This document shows, one piece after another, positions 36,683 to 45,448 of a stretch of 64,000 nucleotides of DNA (the stretch's first letter is position 1; each line of letters opens with the position of its first letter). The stretch spans positions 1 to 64,000 of the forward strand of contig NZ_FLOC01000011.1 in NCBI RefSeq assembly GCF_900089755.1, written 5' to 3'. The notes beneath the pieces are model-generated. The model saw only the letters and a list, made by a program, of their open reading frames with translations, was not told the DNA's origin and ran no database searches. The translations under genes and the position numbers were made by a program. Source of the stretch: Marinomonas aquimarina (GTDB lineage: Bacteria; Pseudomonadota; Gammaproteobacteria; Pseudomonadales; Marinomonadaceae).

Positions 36683-37297
36683 ATGATTTCTAAAATATGT
36701 GTTGCACTACTGTGTTTTGTTTCGCTTCTAACGTCTGCCCACGCCAATACTTTGTTGGTGTTTGGGGACAGCCTGAGCGCGGCCTACAATCTCAGACAAC
36801 AACAAGGCTGGGTTAGTTTACTGAGTCAACAATTAAACAGCAGCCATCCTGATGTCAACGTGATCAACGCCAGTGTCAGTGGCGAGACGACACAAGGTGG
36901 TTTATCCCGTTTACCGAAACTACTGGACACTCATCAGCCAAATTGGGTGGTATTAGAGCTCGGCGCTAACGATGGTCTACGCGGCTACCCTCTGCAGCAA
37001 ATGAAGCAAAATCTAGCGCAAATGATTGAACAATCTAAACAACAAGGCGCCACTGTACTATTGCTTGGCAATCACTTACCGAGTAACTATGGCCGCACCT
37101 ACACCACTCAATTCTTCAATATTTACAAAGAGTTAGCCGAGCAACATCAAGTTGCTTATGTGCCCTTTATGCTGGAAAACGTGGCACTCAATAAATCTCT
37201 CATGCAAAATGATGGTTTACACCCTAATGCTGAGGGGCAACCTGTGGTGCTAGAAAACATCGCTCCGACCCTTGTACCCATGCTTGATAAACCATAA
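36683..37297 (+). CDS. tesA: Periplasmic GDSL esterase/lysophospholipase TesA
   Basis: A 204-residue SGNH hydrolase (thioesterase I / protease I / lysophospholipase L1). The signal peptide is cleaved after AHA (residue 21). Catalytic Ser30 is in GDSLS, the oxyanion Gly/Asn are in SGETTQGG and GANDG, and the Asp-His pair is in DGLHPN. ATG 36683 gives the proper signal peptide; the longer frame from 36602 does not. It heads a plus-strand operon with the dehydrogenase, truC and yciH (gaps of 9 bp or less). Confidence 0.94.
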   Translation: MISKICVALLCFVSLLTSAHANTLLVFGDSLSAAYNLRQQQGWVSLLSQQLNSSHPDVNVINASVSGETTQGGLSRLPKLLDTHQPNWVVLELGANDGLRGYPLQQMKQNLAQMIEQSKQQGATVLLLGNHLPSNYGRTYTTQFFNIYKELAEQHQVAYVPFMLENVALNKSLMQNDGLHPNAEGQPVVLENIAPTLVPMLDKP

Positions 37298-37306
37298 GGA
37301 CTTACG

Positions 37307-38248
37307 ATGAAAGCCGTATTTTTGGATCGCGGATCGTTTCCAGAAGACATCAAAATCCCCATGCCGGAAAGCGTCAAAGAAACACAGTTTTTTCATAATT
37401 GTAACCATGAGAACGTGCTTGAACGCATCCAAGACGCAGACATTGTCATGTCCAACAAGGTCATCTTATCGCGCCAAACATTAGCGCAGTGTCCAAATCT
37501 AAAGCTGGTGCAAGTGATGGCCACCGGTACCAACAACGTCGACCTACAAGCCTGCCAAGACTTGGGCATCGCCGTACAAAATGTCGCGGGCTATTCAACG
37601 GTAAGCGTTCCAGAGCACACCTTCGCCATGATGCTAGAGTTGCGCCGTAACCTCACTCGCTACCGTGAAGCCATTAAACAAGGGCGCTGGGCGGAATGTG
37701 AGTTCTTTGGCTTTCTTGACTTCCCATTGAACGATCTTGCCAACAGCACCTTGTGTCTACTGGGCAAAGGTTCACTGGGTAATCGTGTGGCAGAAATTGC
37801 ACGAGCATTCGGCATGAAGGTGATTTTTGCCGAACATCGCGGCGCAGAAACCGTTCGTGATGGCTACATGGACTTTAACGAAGCGATCAAGGCTGCCGAT
37901 GTGGTCAGCTTGCACTGCCCATTGACTGATAGCACACGCAATGTGATCGACAAAGACGTCTTCGCATTAATGAAACCCACAGCAATCGTCATCAACACCG
38001 GTCGTGGCGGCTTAGTCAATGAAGAAGACTTGGTCGAGGCCATCAAAACCGAGCGGATTGCTGGCGCAGGCTTTGATGTCGCTACCGTTGAGCCTATGCC
38101 GATGAATCATGTCCTGCAATCCATTGCCCACTTACCGAACTTTATCCTGACACCGCACGTTGCTTGGGCGAGCGAATACTCAATGGCGCGCCTTCTGCAG
38201 ATCGCTTGTGATAATATGGCTTCTTTTATCGAACAACAGACGCAATGA
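37307..38248 (+). CDS. D-2-hydroxyacid dehydrogenase (hydroxypyruvate reductase-like)
   Basis: A 313-residue NAD(P)-dependent dehydrogenase. The Rossmann loop GKGSLGNRV is at about 154-162, the catalytic Arg is in NTGRGG, the Glu is in TVEPM and the His is in TPHVAWAS. It is closest in pattern to glycerate dehydrogenase/hydroxypyruvate reductase (HprA type). Link to the serine/glycine genes upstream is possible but unproven. It lies 9 bp after tesA and overlaps truC by 4 bp (ATGA). Confidence 0.9.
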   Translation: MKAVFLDRGSFPEDIKIPMPESVKETQFFHNCNHENVLERIQDADIVMSNKVILSRQTLAQCPNLKLVQVMATGTNNVDLQACQDLGIAVQNVAGYSTVSVPEHTFAMMLELRRNLTRYREAIKQGRWAECEFFGFLDFPLNDLANSTLCLLGKGSLGNRVAEIARAFGMKVIFAEHRGAETVRDGYMDFNEAIKAADVVSLHCPLTDSTRNVIDKDVFALMKPTAIVINTGRGGLVNEEDLVEAIKTERIAGAGFDVATVEPMPMNHVLQSIAHLPNFILTPHVAWASEYSMARLLQIACDNMASFIEQQTQ

Positions 38249-38973
38249 GCCTAGACATCCTTCATATTGACGACGATCTCGTCGTCGTCAATAAACCCAG
38301 CGGCCTGCTGGTACACCGCACTGACCTAGCCAAACATGAACAAGATGCCGTTGTGCAGCGCCTTAATGAGCAGCTGGGGCGCTGGGTTTACCCTGTTCAC
38401 CGTCTTGATCGCGCCACGTCAGGTGTGCTTGTCATGGCATTAAAAGACGATGTTGCGCGTCACCTAGGTGGGCAATTTATGGAACGCAGCACAGGCAAGA
38501 ATTACCTGGCGATTGTGCGCGGCCATACTGCTAGTGACGGCGTGATCGACTACCCTCTGGCCAAGTTAAACGAAGAGAAAGGCCGCGCTCGCTTTAAAAT
38601 CGAAGGCACCGAAAAAGAAGCCATCAGCCACTTTCAAACACTGGAATCTTTTCAAATCCCCGTGCCTGTCAGCCGCTACGAGCAAATGCGCCTAAGCTTG
38701 GTCAGCGTTGAACCAGAACAAGGCCGCACCCATCAAATTCGTCGCCATTTTAAGCACATCTTTCACCCTCTACTGGGGGACACACGCTATGGTTGCCGCC
38801 ATCACAACCAAGCCATGCGCGATCACTGGTCTCAAGATTTACGCTTAATGTTGCACGCAGAGCAACTCAGTTTCACGCACCCTGTCAATCAGCAGCGTAT
38901 TGCCGTGTCAGCACCTATGCCGGATGACATGAGCGCCCTCCTCGATTCACTCAGAACACAAACTTTCAATTAA
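38245..38973 (+). CDS. truC: tRNA pseudouridine(65) synthase TruC-like
   Basis: A 242-residue RluA-family pseudouridine synthase without an S4 domain. The catalytic Asp is D55 in PVHRLDRATSG. It aligns with E. coli TruC (260) including VNKPSGLLVHR at the start and RTHQIRRHFKHI. TruC modifies U65 of tRNA-Ile and tRNA-Asp. An ATGA overlap couples it to the dehydrogenase; yciH follows after 9 bp. Confidence 0.9.
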   Translation: MSLDILHIDDDLVVVNKPSGLLVHRTDLAKHEQDAVVQRLNEQLGRWVYPVHRLDRATSGVLVMALKDDVARHLGGQFMERSTGKNYLAIVRGHTASDGVIDYPLAKLNEEKGRARFKIEGTEKEAISHFQTLESFQIPVPVSRYEQMRLSLVSVEPEQGRTHQIRRHFKHIFHPLLGDTRYGCRHHNQAMRDHWSQDLRLMLHAEQLSFTHPVNQQRIAVSAPMPDDMSALLDSLRTQTFN

Positions 38974-38982
38974 GAGTCTATT

Positions 38983-39327
38983 ATGAAAAATAAACTTGTT
39001 TACTCGACAGACCAAGGTCGAACCTGCCCTGAATGTGAAAACAGCTTAGATGACTGCACTTGTAATGACGGTTCCAACGTTTTGGGCTCAGGCAATGCCA
39101 AAATCCAACTGGAAACCAAAGGCCGCAAAGGAAAAGGTGTAACTTTAGTTAAAGACTTAGCCATGACGGCCGATGAGCTTAAAGTAATGGGTAAAAAATT
39201 AAAAAATCACTGTGGTGTGGGTGGCGCTGTTAAAGACGGCACCATTGAAATCCAAGGTGATCAACGTGAGAAAATTAAGGCGTTCCTAGAGAGCCAAAGC
39301 ATTAAAGCAAAAATTTCTGGCGGATAA
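38983..39327 (+). CDS. yciH: SUI1/eIF1-like translation factor YciH
   Basis: A 114-residue protein: an N-terminal small Cys motif (CPECENSLDDCTC, residues 15-27) and a C-terminal SUI1 domain (about 40-114) with the conserved KGRKGKGVTLV and CGVGGAVKDGTIEIQG segments. E. coli YciH influences start-site fidelity and acts in stress translation. It is the last gene of the tesA operon. Confidence 0.94.
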   Translation: MKNKLVYSTDQGRTCPECENSLDDCTCNDGSNVLGSGNAKIQLETKGRKGKGVTLVKDLAMTADELKVMGKKLKNHCGVGGAVKDGTIEIQGDQREKIKAFLESQSIKAKISGG

Positions 39328-39473
39328 TTTACACTCCCTTACAAAACCTTTGCTAAGCAACAAAGGCAAAACGCTTTACGCAAGAAAAACTTCGCTATAT
39401 CAATGATTTTGTTTTGATTTTTTAAACAGTGTTGTTAAATTTATGTGAATATCAATTCACTAAAGAGGTTTGA

Positions 39474-40481
39474 ATGCACTCCGACAGTCCACGCCAAGCT
39501 CATGCTTTGCTACACAAGGCAATTCCTCTGATGCGAAAAATGGACATCGCACCAACACCGTACAATTACGGAATATGGTATGAATATGTGCGTCAATCTT
39601 CACCTAAGCTGAACCATTTGGTCGATTTGACCATTGGTCGCTTAGGTAGCCTGCCCAGCTTTATCTCGAAAGAACTGTTTCACCAGTTTATCGTTTCAGA
39701 GGAAGCACGCTACAACAACGAGCACAAAGACAAACTTGAAGAATTGGTTAATACGGTTTCCAGTGAGACCCATACCATGTCAGCAAGCTTAGCCGAGCTG
39801 CAATCTGTGATGGATAAAAGTCGTAAGGTGTTAAATCGAGCAGACCGTCAAAAGCACCTTGATAAGGTGGTGCGCTATCTCGATCACAGCACTAAGAAAG
39901 CGATGGCCGATGCCGAACAATTTTCCAGTGCTCTAAATCAAGTTAACGCCGAAGTCTTGCAACTGAAAGCCCAGCTCGATGAAATGAAAAACAACGCTGA
40001 CCTCGACCCGCTAACACAACTGCTGAATCAAAAAGGCCTTGAACGCCAGCTTTTCACCCTCATTCCAAGCTCAGAAGACGATCTGTCTTTGTTGATGCTA
40101 GACATTGATCACCTCAAAGAGATTAACAACCAATATGGCCGCCGTGCAGGAACTGCCCTTATTTGTCATATCGGTCGGATTCTCACTAGCAAGAAGCTCG
40201 ACAACACCACTCTAGCGCGCCTTGATGGTGGCACCTTTGCGATCATTCTTAATGAAGCTACGCTGGATACAGCAATCGAATATGCTGAAATGTTGCGCAA
40301 CCATTTAAACCAACAGCGTTTCAAGAGCCGCGCTGGGCAAGGCATTATCGAGCAAATCAAAGTGTCATTTGGGGTAGCCACTGTGATTGGCCAAGAAAGC
40401 CCCAACAACCTCATTGCTCGTGCAAGCGGTTATCTGGATAATGCCAAACGTCAGGGTCGCAATCGTACGGCCAGTCGTTAA
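39474..40481 (+). CDS. GGDEF-domain protein with degenerate active site
   Basis: A 335-residue cytosolic protein with an N-terminal helical region (about 1-170, no membrane segment) and a C-terminal GGDEF domain (about 175-330). The signature motif reads D251-G-G-T-F255 in place of GG[D/E]EF, and the usual G-D of the nucleotide loop (GxxxGD) is replaced by AGTAL, although D210 and D212 of LDIDHLKEINN remain. Cyclase activity is therefore unlikely and an effector or scaffold role is more plausible. The inhibitory RxxD site is not evident. The following thioesterase gene starts 21 bp later. Confidence 0.88.
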   Translation: MHSDSPRQAHALLHKAIPLMRKMDIAPTPYNYGIWYEYVRQSSPKLNHLVDLTIGRLGSLPSFISKELFHQFIVSEEARYNNEHKDKLEELVNTVSSETHTMSASLAELQSVMDKSRKVLNRADRQKHLDKVVRYLDHSTKKAMADAEQFSSALNQVNAEVLQLKAQLDEMKNNADLDPLTQLLNQKGLERQLFTLIPSSEDDLSLLMLDIDHLKEINNQYGRRAGTALICHIGRILTSKKLDNTTLARLDGGTFAIILNEATLDTAIEYAEMLRNHLNQQRFKSRAGQGIIEQIKVSFGVATVIGQESPNNLIARASGYLDNAKRQGRNRTASR

Positions 40482-40502
40482 TCTGGATAGACAGTTTTTA
40501 AT

Positions 40503-40901
40503 ATGGACACCCCGCAACACATTACTTTGATTGAAGTGCGCGATTACGAGTGCGATATGCAAGGCATCGTCAATAACGCGGTTTATCAAAACTACCTAGA
40601 ACACGCCCGCCATACTTTCATCAAATCCAAAGGCTTGGATTTTGCCGAGATCACCCGTGACGGTATTCACTTAGTGGTGATGCGCGCTGAGATCGATTAC
40701 AAAATGCCGTTAAAAAGCGGCATGACCGTACGTATCGAAAGTCACTGCGAACCGATAAGTAAATTTAAAAGTAAATTTATTCAATCTATCTTTATAGACG
40801 AAACCAACCAATTAAGTGCCAGCGCTGTGTTCACTATCGCTTCGATTAGTGATTCCGGCCGTCCGGCGATCTATAAAGACGTGCAAAAGCTATTCAGTTA
40901 A
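40503..40901 (+). CDS. Acyl-CoA thioesterase, 4HBT hot-dog fold (YbgC-like)
   Basis: A 132-residue hot-dog-fold thioesterase. The N-terminal active-site segment VRDYECDMQGIVNNAVYQNYLEHAR carries the conserved Asp of the 4HBT group (D18). It hydrolyses short to medium acyl-CoA or acyl-ACP in related enzymes; substrate not predictable. It is probably co-transcribed with the GGDEF-like gene. A strong hairpin terminator follows. Confidence 0.88.
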   Translation: MDTPQHITLIEVRDYECDMQGIVNNAVYQNYLEHARHTFIKSKGLDFAEITRDGIHLVVMRAEIDYKMPLKSGMTVRIESHCEPISKFKSKFIQSIFIDETNQLSASAVFTIASISDSGRPAIYKDVQKLFS

Positions 40902-40914
40902 TTAGCAGACACTG

Positions 40915-40947
40915 AAAAAAGGTTATCACCAGACATGATAACCTTTT
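40915..40947. terminator. Bidirectional terminator
   Basis: 12-bp perfect stem AAAAGGTTATCA / TGATAACCTTTT with a 7-nt loop, between the thioesterase (plus) and the QQD-repeat gene (minus). Confidence 0.88.
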
Positions 40948-40974
40948 GCAAAATGGCCATTGGCACTTAACAAA

Positions 40975-42015
40975 CTAGGCCGTGGCATTACCAATATCAA
41001 AAGCAGGGACACTGTGCTCGGCAAACCAACCGGTCCGGTAATCCGTCCAACAAAACTTCCACTGCCCATTAGACATCTTACGGGCTCGAAGTTGATAGTG
41101 CGCACCATAGAGCTTATTGCCATATTCATCCACTGGCCGCTCTGGAATAATGCGCCCAATAATGACTTTCACATGTCGCCCATCACCCTCTTCTTCCAGT
41201 CGCACCACTTCGGCAAAATGCTGCCAAAAGGCCGCCAGATGACGGAAGTTTTTTAGCGTACCAATCACTTGATCCTTACCCGATAGGTTGCCCACTGGGG
41301 CAAAGCCACCAGAGATATCGTCTGTATAAGAGCGATCCAGAAGCCCCATATCATTTTGATCCACGGAAAAGGCATAGCGATAATAGAGCTCGGAAATCGC
41401 CTCATGAAGATTCTCTGGTGGCTGAGCATTGGGCAATTTAGCCCATGGCGAATGCAATTCACTGACCAGCGCAGGCGCAGCAAAGCCCATCTGCCAGCCA
41501 TATTGGGTCGGCACATTTTGCCAATGGGACATCAAAGAAGAATCGCCCTTTGACCAATTCACCACTAAACGAATCTCTTCCAAGCGCCAGCGGCTTTCTT
41601 GGAAACTTAGGGTCGCTACCACCGCACTACCAAACATAAAGGCGCGCGGATTCTGCTCCACTAAACCGTAAATATAAAAGCTAAAAGCGGCACGGTTCCC
41701 CTCTACAGCAACATACAAATTGGACATTTGCCCGATCATGTCTGACGCCTGCGTGTCCTCGGCCAAACATTCTTGTATCTCTTGATAACCCGTTGCTGCA
41801 CCATGATGGCTACTGTGGAATTGACAGGCTGGCGTTAAATCCACAGCATCAAGACCTACATCCCGAGACATCCAAGCAGCAAGAAAGCGATGTGCCAGCT
41901 GCTTAACCGCTTGTCGATCTTGCTGATCTTGCTGATCTTGCTGATCTTGCTGATCTTGCTGATCTTGCTGATCTTGCTGATCTTGCTGATCTTGCTGATC
42001 TTGCTGATTACTCAT
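40975..42015 (-). CDS. Tandem NTF2/SnoaL-fold protein with (QQD)10 N-terminus
   Basis: A 346-residue soluble protein. After M-S-N come ten QQD repeats (residues 4-33), then two domains with SnoaL-like (NTF2-fold) character (about 37-160 and 200-340); the second has ELYYRYAFSVDQNDMGLLDRSYTDD, close to the start of the 149-residue protein encoded upstream. ATG 42015 overlaps the upstream stop by 8 bp (ATGAGTAA). No catalytic function can be assigned. Length of the repeat could vary between strains without breaking the frame. Confidence 0.78.
   Translation of the reverse strand: MSNQQDQQDQQDQQDQQDQQDQQDQQDQQDQQDRQAVKQLAHRFLAAWMSRDVGLDAVDLTPACQFHSSHHGAATGYQEIQECLAEDTQASDMIGQMSNLYVAVEGNRAAFSFYIYGLVEQNPRAFMFGSAVVATLSFQESRWRLEEIRLVVNWSKGDSSLMSHWQNVPTQYGWQMGFAAPALVSELHSPWAKLPNAQPPENLHEAISELYYRYAFSVDQNDMGLLDRSYTDDISGGFAPVGNLSGKDQVIGTLKNFRHLAAFWQHFAEVVRLEEEGDGRHVKVIIGRIIPERPVDEYGNKLYGAHYQLRARKMSNGQWKFCWTDYRTGWFAEHSVPAFDIGNATA
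41916..42005 (-). repeat. Ten perfect copies of a 9-bp in-frame repeat
   Basis: GATCTTGCT (plus strand) is repeated ten times without a mismatch over 90 bp, encoding QQD on the minus strand at the N-terminus of the gene. It is a minisatellite likely to change copy number by slippage. Confidence 0.97.
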
Positions 42016-42457
42016 TTGGCCACACCACATCCAACTCAGAGTGCTTAATACGCCATTCGCCGTTCACTTTGACGTATTGATCAATGTAACGGCCCAACAG
42101 CAAAAACGGATGCTGCACTTGGGGGCGATCACTAACGAAGTCTAACAAGTAACAAGTGCCGGTCGCATTGTCAGCGTCAATCAAGGTAATTTGGTGATTC
42201 GCAATGGCGTGCATAAACGGATAGTGCTGGCGATTTAAAGTATCGAAACTATGGTAAGCGTCTTTGAGGCTTTGCTTGATTTGCGCCAGCCCTTCCATAC
42301 TACCAACGGTCACTTTGACCACCGCATCATCGGTAAAGACCTCCCCCATTTGCTCTGCCGCCCCCGTATCCAGAAGCTCGCTGTAACGTAATCGTAAATT
42401 GCGGATCTCTTCACGATCGATTAGAGCCATTAACTTATTAGTTTGTTCAGTATTCAT
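42008..42457 (-). CDS. SnoaL/NTF2-like protein
   Basis: A 149-residue single-domain protein of the SnoaL-like 4 type: REEIRNLRLRYSELLDTGAAEQMGEVFTDDAVV at the N-terminus and YVKVNGEWRIKHSELDVVW at the end. Proteins of this fold include dehydratases, isomerases and ring-hydroxylating dioxygenase small subunits. It starts 12 bp after the luciferase-like gene and overlaps the repeat-bearing gene by 8 bp. Confidence 0.82.
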   Translation of the reverse strand: MNTEQTNKLMALIDREEIRNLRLRYSELLDTGAAEQMGEVFTDDAVVKVTVGSMEGLAQIKQSLKDAYHSFDTLNRQHYPFMHAIANHQITLIDADNATGTCYLLDFVSDRPQVQHPFLLLGRYIDQYVKVNGEWRIKHSELDVVWPNE

Positions 42458-42469
42458 TATTGTCTTCTC

Positions 42470-43465
42470 CTAGAACCAAGCCTTAGCAATCACATTATGA
42501 GAGTGAATGCGCTTTTCAGGATCATGAATCCATGAGTTCACCATCACCTCATCCGCCCCAGTACGCTCAACCAAACTTGTTAAACGCTCACGAATCACCT
42601 CTTCAGTACCCCAAATGGACTCACGTAGCTGATGCTTCACACGTACAGCATCACTCGGGCTCCATAAGGCATTCATGTTTTCAACTGGCTTTGGTAAGTA
42701 CTGCTCTACCCCTTGGTTCAAGGATAGGAATTTCTGCAACTCCGTGGTAGCTAGGTATTCTGCCTCTTCCTGCGTGTCCGCTCCGACAGCGTTGACACAA
42801 ACGATAACGTAAGGCTCTGGGAACTGCTCGGATGGCTGATAATTGGCGCGGTAATACTCAATCGCAGCATTCATGGCATCTGGGGCAAAGTGCGCCGCAA
42901 AGGCCATTGGCAAACCTTTACGAGCTGCCAGTTGCGCACTGAAGGTACTGGAACCTAACAACCAAGTTGGCACTTTCATTCCAGCACCAGGTACCGCTTT
43001 GATGCGCTTATGGGCACTCTCTTGGGAAAAGAAATACAGCAGCTCTTCTAGCATCTCTGGGAACTCAGTCCCCTTGGCGCTGGGATCACGACGTAACGCG
43101 CGAGCGGTTTCCATATCCGTGCCAGGCGCCCGACCAAGACCTAAGTCGATACGCCCTGGGTACAAAGACTCAAGCGTAGCAAATTGCTCAGCAATTACTA
43201 ACGGCGCATGGTTCGGCAACATGATGCCGCCTGATCCAAGGCGAATGGACTCCGTTTTGGCACCGATATGACTAAGGATGACACTGGTCGCGGCACTGGC
43301 GATGTCCTTTAGATTATGATGCTCTGCTACCCAGTAACGTTTAAAACCAGCTTTTTCAGCAGCTTGTGCTAAACGCGTACTGTTTTCTAGCGCTTGGGCC
43401 ACACTAAAGCCTTCACCGATTGGAATAAGATCCAACACTGAGAGTGGAATAGGTTGGTTAGACAT
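42470..43465 (-). CDS. LLM-class flavin-dependent oxidoreductase (YhbW-like)
   Basis: A 331-residue bacterial-luciferase-like TIM barrel, type 1 LLM (MsnO8-like). It has YWVAEHHN near 45-52, [23 protein letters not shown] and [12 protein letters not shown], which are family landmarks. It oxidises an unknown substrate with reduced flavin. ATG 43465 follows GGAGAAAGC. It leads the minus-strand operon with two NTF2-fold genes and is divergent from the plus-strand NTF2/LysR pair. Confidence 0.9.
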   Translation of the reverse strand: MSNQPIPLSVLDLIPIGEGFSVAQALENSTRLAQAAEKAGFKRYWVAEHHNLKDIASAATSVILSHIGAKTESIRLGSGGIMLPNHAPLVIAEQFATLESLYPGRIDLGLGRAPGTDMETARALRRDPSAKGTEFPEMLEELLYFFSQESAHKRIKAVPGAGMKVPTWLLGSSTFSAQLAARKGLPMAFAAHFAPDAMNAAIEYYRANYQPSEQFPEPYVIVCVNAVGADTQEEAEYLATTELQKFLSLNQGVEQYLPKPVENMNALWSPSDAVRVKHQLRESIWGTEEVIRERLTSLVERTGADEVMVNSWIHDPEKRIHSHNVIAKAWF

Positions 43466-43472
43466 GCTTTCT

Positions 43473-43492
43473 CCAAATAAAAACGTTTATTT
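43473..43492. promoter_or_regulatory. Palindrome CAAATAAA-AACG-TTTATTTG
   Basis: Perfect 8-bp arms with a 4-bp spacer, ending just before the ribosome site of the LLM gene. It is a candidate binding site for the divergent LysR regulator or another factor. Confidence 0.5.
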
Positions 43493-43634
43493 GAGACGCA
43501 TTGTGTTTGATAACTTTAAATCGATAAACCGAGCCAATGTATACTTTAAGGAGAAATTAATTCTACAATTAAGCTGTTATTGTGCGCTTTAACTATTCAA
43601 ATATCGTTTAAACCGCCACCAAGAGAGCACTTTT

Positions 43635-44318
43635 ATGTCCGATACAGCCATTGCAAGCGCACATCAGCATGCCATAGAGGAGATCATTCATCGTTGGTTC
43701 GCGTTCTTTGAGGGCACCACCGTTAGCGCTAAGAAACAATGCGAACTCTTTACCGAGGACGGCCAGATCGTTCACGCAGGACAGTATTTATTGGCCAATG
43801 GTCAGCAGGAAATTGAGCGCTGGCTCGACTCCGTTCCTGTCGAAATTAGCTCTCATACCATCGATGGCCTGACTATCGAAAGCCTTGCAGCCAATCAATT
43901 TCAGGCGCACTGGCAAACCGCCTATCAGTCACTGCGCGGTGCGGAGCAAGTGGGCGGCGCGCTCATCTCCTACCAAGCCTTGATCGACACGGATACGTCA
44001 GGCGCTGCCAAATTTCGTTTCATTCAAAAAACACCGATTGCCAATAATCCCAATCTTGTGTTTCAAGAAAGCTTCTCTGTTCACCGCCTAAAAGCACTGC
44101 TATGTCGCCTAGCCAAATTGATAGAATCCTTTGATATATCAGGATTTGATCAACTCAAAGTCGTTAAGGAAAACAAAGACCTATTGCTCAAGCTACTACA
44201 GACACCGAACACTCATATTGCCATGCATCACGACAGCTTATCGCTAACCACCCCCACCAAGGCGTACCCACTAGAGATCATAGAGCAACCTGGGACGTTT
44301 CCATTTTTAAAACTTTAG
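43635..44318 (+). CDS. Hypothetical protein with NTF2/SnoaL-like N-terminus
   Basis: A 227-residue soluble protein. The first 140 residues have the NTF2-like pattern (EEIIHRWFAFFEGTTVSAKKQCELFTEDGQIVHAG ... QAHWQTAYQSL); the last 85 residues are helical and unassigned. No motif gives a reaction. It lies 9 bp before the LysR gene, and these two are divergent from the LLM operon. Confidence 0.75.
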   Translation: MSDTAIASAHQHAIEEIIHRWFAFFEGTTVSAKKQCELFTEDGQIVHAGQYLLANGQQEIERWLDSVPVEISSHTIDGLTIESLAANQFQAHWQTAYQSLRGAEQVGGALISYQALIDTDTSGAAKFRFIQKTPIANNPNLVFQESFSVHRLKALLCRLAKLIESFDISGFDQLKVVKENKDLLLKLLQTPNTHIAMHHDSLSLTTPTKAYPLEIIEQPGTFPFLKL

Positions 44319-44327
44319 AGAAAAGCC

Positions 44328-45239
44328 ATGCGTAAAACCGACCACCTAGGCAATATCACCGCGTTTGTCACCACTGCTCAGGTTGGCAGCTTTACTGCTG
44401 CAGCGGATCGACTCGGCCTAACCAAATCGGCCATCGGTAAATCCGTTGCTCGCCTTGAAGAGCGACTTGGACTAACACTGTTCCATCGCACCACTCGTAG
44501 TCTAAGCCTAACCCCCGATGGAGAGCGCTATCTGGCCAGCTGTCAAAGCGCTCTGGAAATACTAGAGCACGCCGAGCAAGAGCTGACGTCCCATATAGCC
44601 AAACCTGCCGGACGACTGCGCGTCGACCTACCCGCCGCGTTTGGACGACAAAAGATATTGCCCATACTGCTAGACATCACCAAGCAATTCCCTGAGCTTG
44701 AATTAACACTGTCTTTTAGTGAACGCTTTGTCGATTTGATCGAAGAAGGCATCGATTTGGTGGTGCGCATTGGTGAACTGGATGACAGCAGCACCTTGGT
44801 CGCTAGGCGGCTAACCACCCAGAAATTGGTGGTTTGCGCTTCCCCCAATTACCTGAAGCAATATGGCACGCCGCGCACACCAGGGGAACTCAGCCAACAC
44901 AAAACCGTTGTCGGCTTTCGCCGTAATCAACCCGTCTCATGGTTACTCAAAAACTACGAAGGAGAGATAGCTAAGTTTACGCCACCTGCGACCCATGAGT
45001 TTTCCGATGGTGATGCGATGGTGACGGCCGTACTGAACGATGCTGGGGTTTCACAACTGCCAAGGTGGTTGGTCAGTCGCTACTTAGCCTCTGGAGAGCT
45101 CGTCAGCGTGCTGGACGACTTTGCTGGTGGCGAAATGCCCATCAGTGCTGTGTGGCCGAAAGGCCGCCAGCAAGTACCAAAGATTCGCTATGTAATCGAT
45201 GAGCTCATTCGACATGCCGACATGGCAACCTTTGAATAA
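44328..45239 (+). CDS. LysR-family transcriptional regulator
   Basis: A 303-residue LysR regulator: N-terminal winged helix-turn-helix (GSFTAAADRLGLTKSAIGKSVARLEERLG, about 22-50) and a periplasmic-binding-like effector domain (about 92-295) of the CrgA type. It follows the NTF2-like gene by 9 bp and ends at a strong terminator. By position it most likely controls the divergent LLM/NTF2 operon. The effector is unknown. Confidence 0.93.
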   Translation: MRKTDHLGNITAFVTTAQVGSFTAAADRLGLTKSAIGKSVARLEERLGLTLFHRTTRSLSLTPDGERYLASCQSALEILEHAEQELTSHIAKPAGRLRVDLPAAFGRQKILPILLDITKQFPELELTLSFSERFVDLIEEGIDLVVRIGELDDSSTLVARRLTTQKLVVCASPNYLKQYGTPRTPGELSQHKTVVGFRRNQPVSWLLKNYEGEIAKFTPPATHEFSDGDAMVTAVLNDAGVSQLPRWLVSRYLASGELVSVLDDFAGGEMPISAVWPKGRQQVPKIRYVIDELIRHADMATFE

Positions 45240-45249
45240 CCCCAGACGC

Positions 45250-45286
45250 AAAAAAGCCGTTGCTTGAGACAAGCAACGGCTTTTTA
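45250..45286. terminator. Bidirectional terminator, LysR gene / tRNA-Ser
   Basis: 15-bp perfect stem AAAAAGCCGTTGCTT / AAGCAACGGCTTTTT with a 5-nt loop. Confidence 0.95.
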
Positions 45287-45289
45287 TAA

Positions 45290-45377
45290 TGGCGGTGAGC
45301 AAGAGATTCGAACTCTTGATGCCTTTCGACATACACGCTTTCCAGGCGTGCTCCTTCGGCCACTCGGACAGCTCACC
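45290..45377 (-). tRNA. tRNA-Ser (GGA)
   Basis: 88-nt class II tRNA with anticodon GGA, a long variable arm and encoded CCA, on the minus strand directly upstream of the shared terminator. Confidence 0.96.
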
Positions 45378-45448
45378 AAAACTTTTTGTTCGCTTAAGCG
45401 CGAAACATGGCGCGTATAATAGAGTTGAAGTTATTGAAATGCAAGCTT

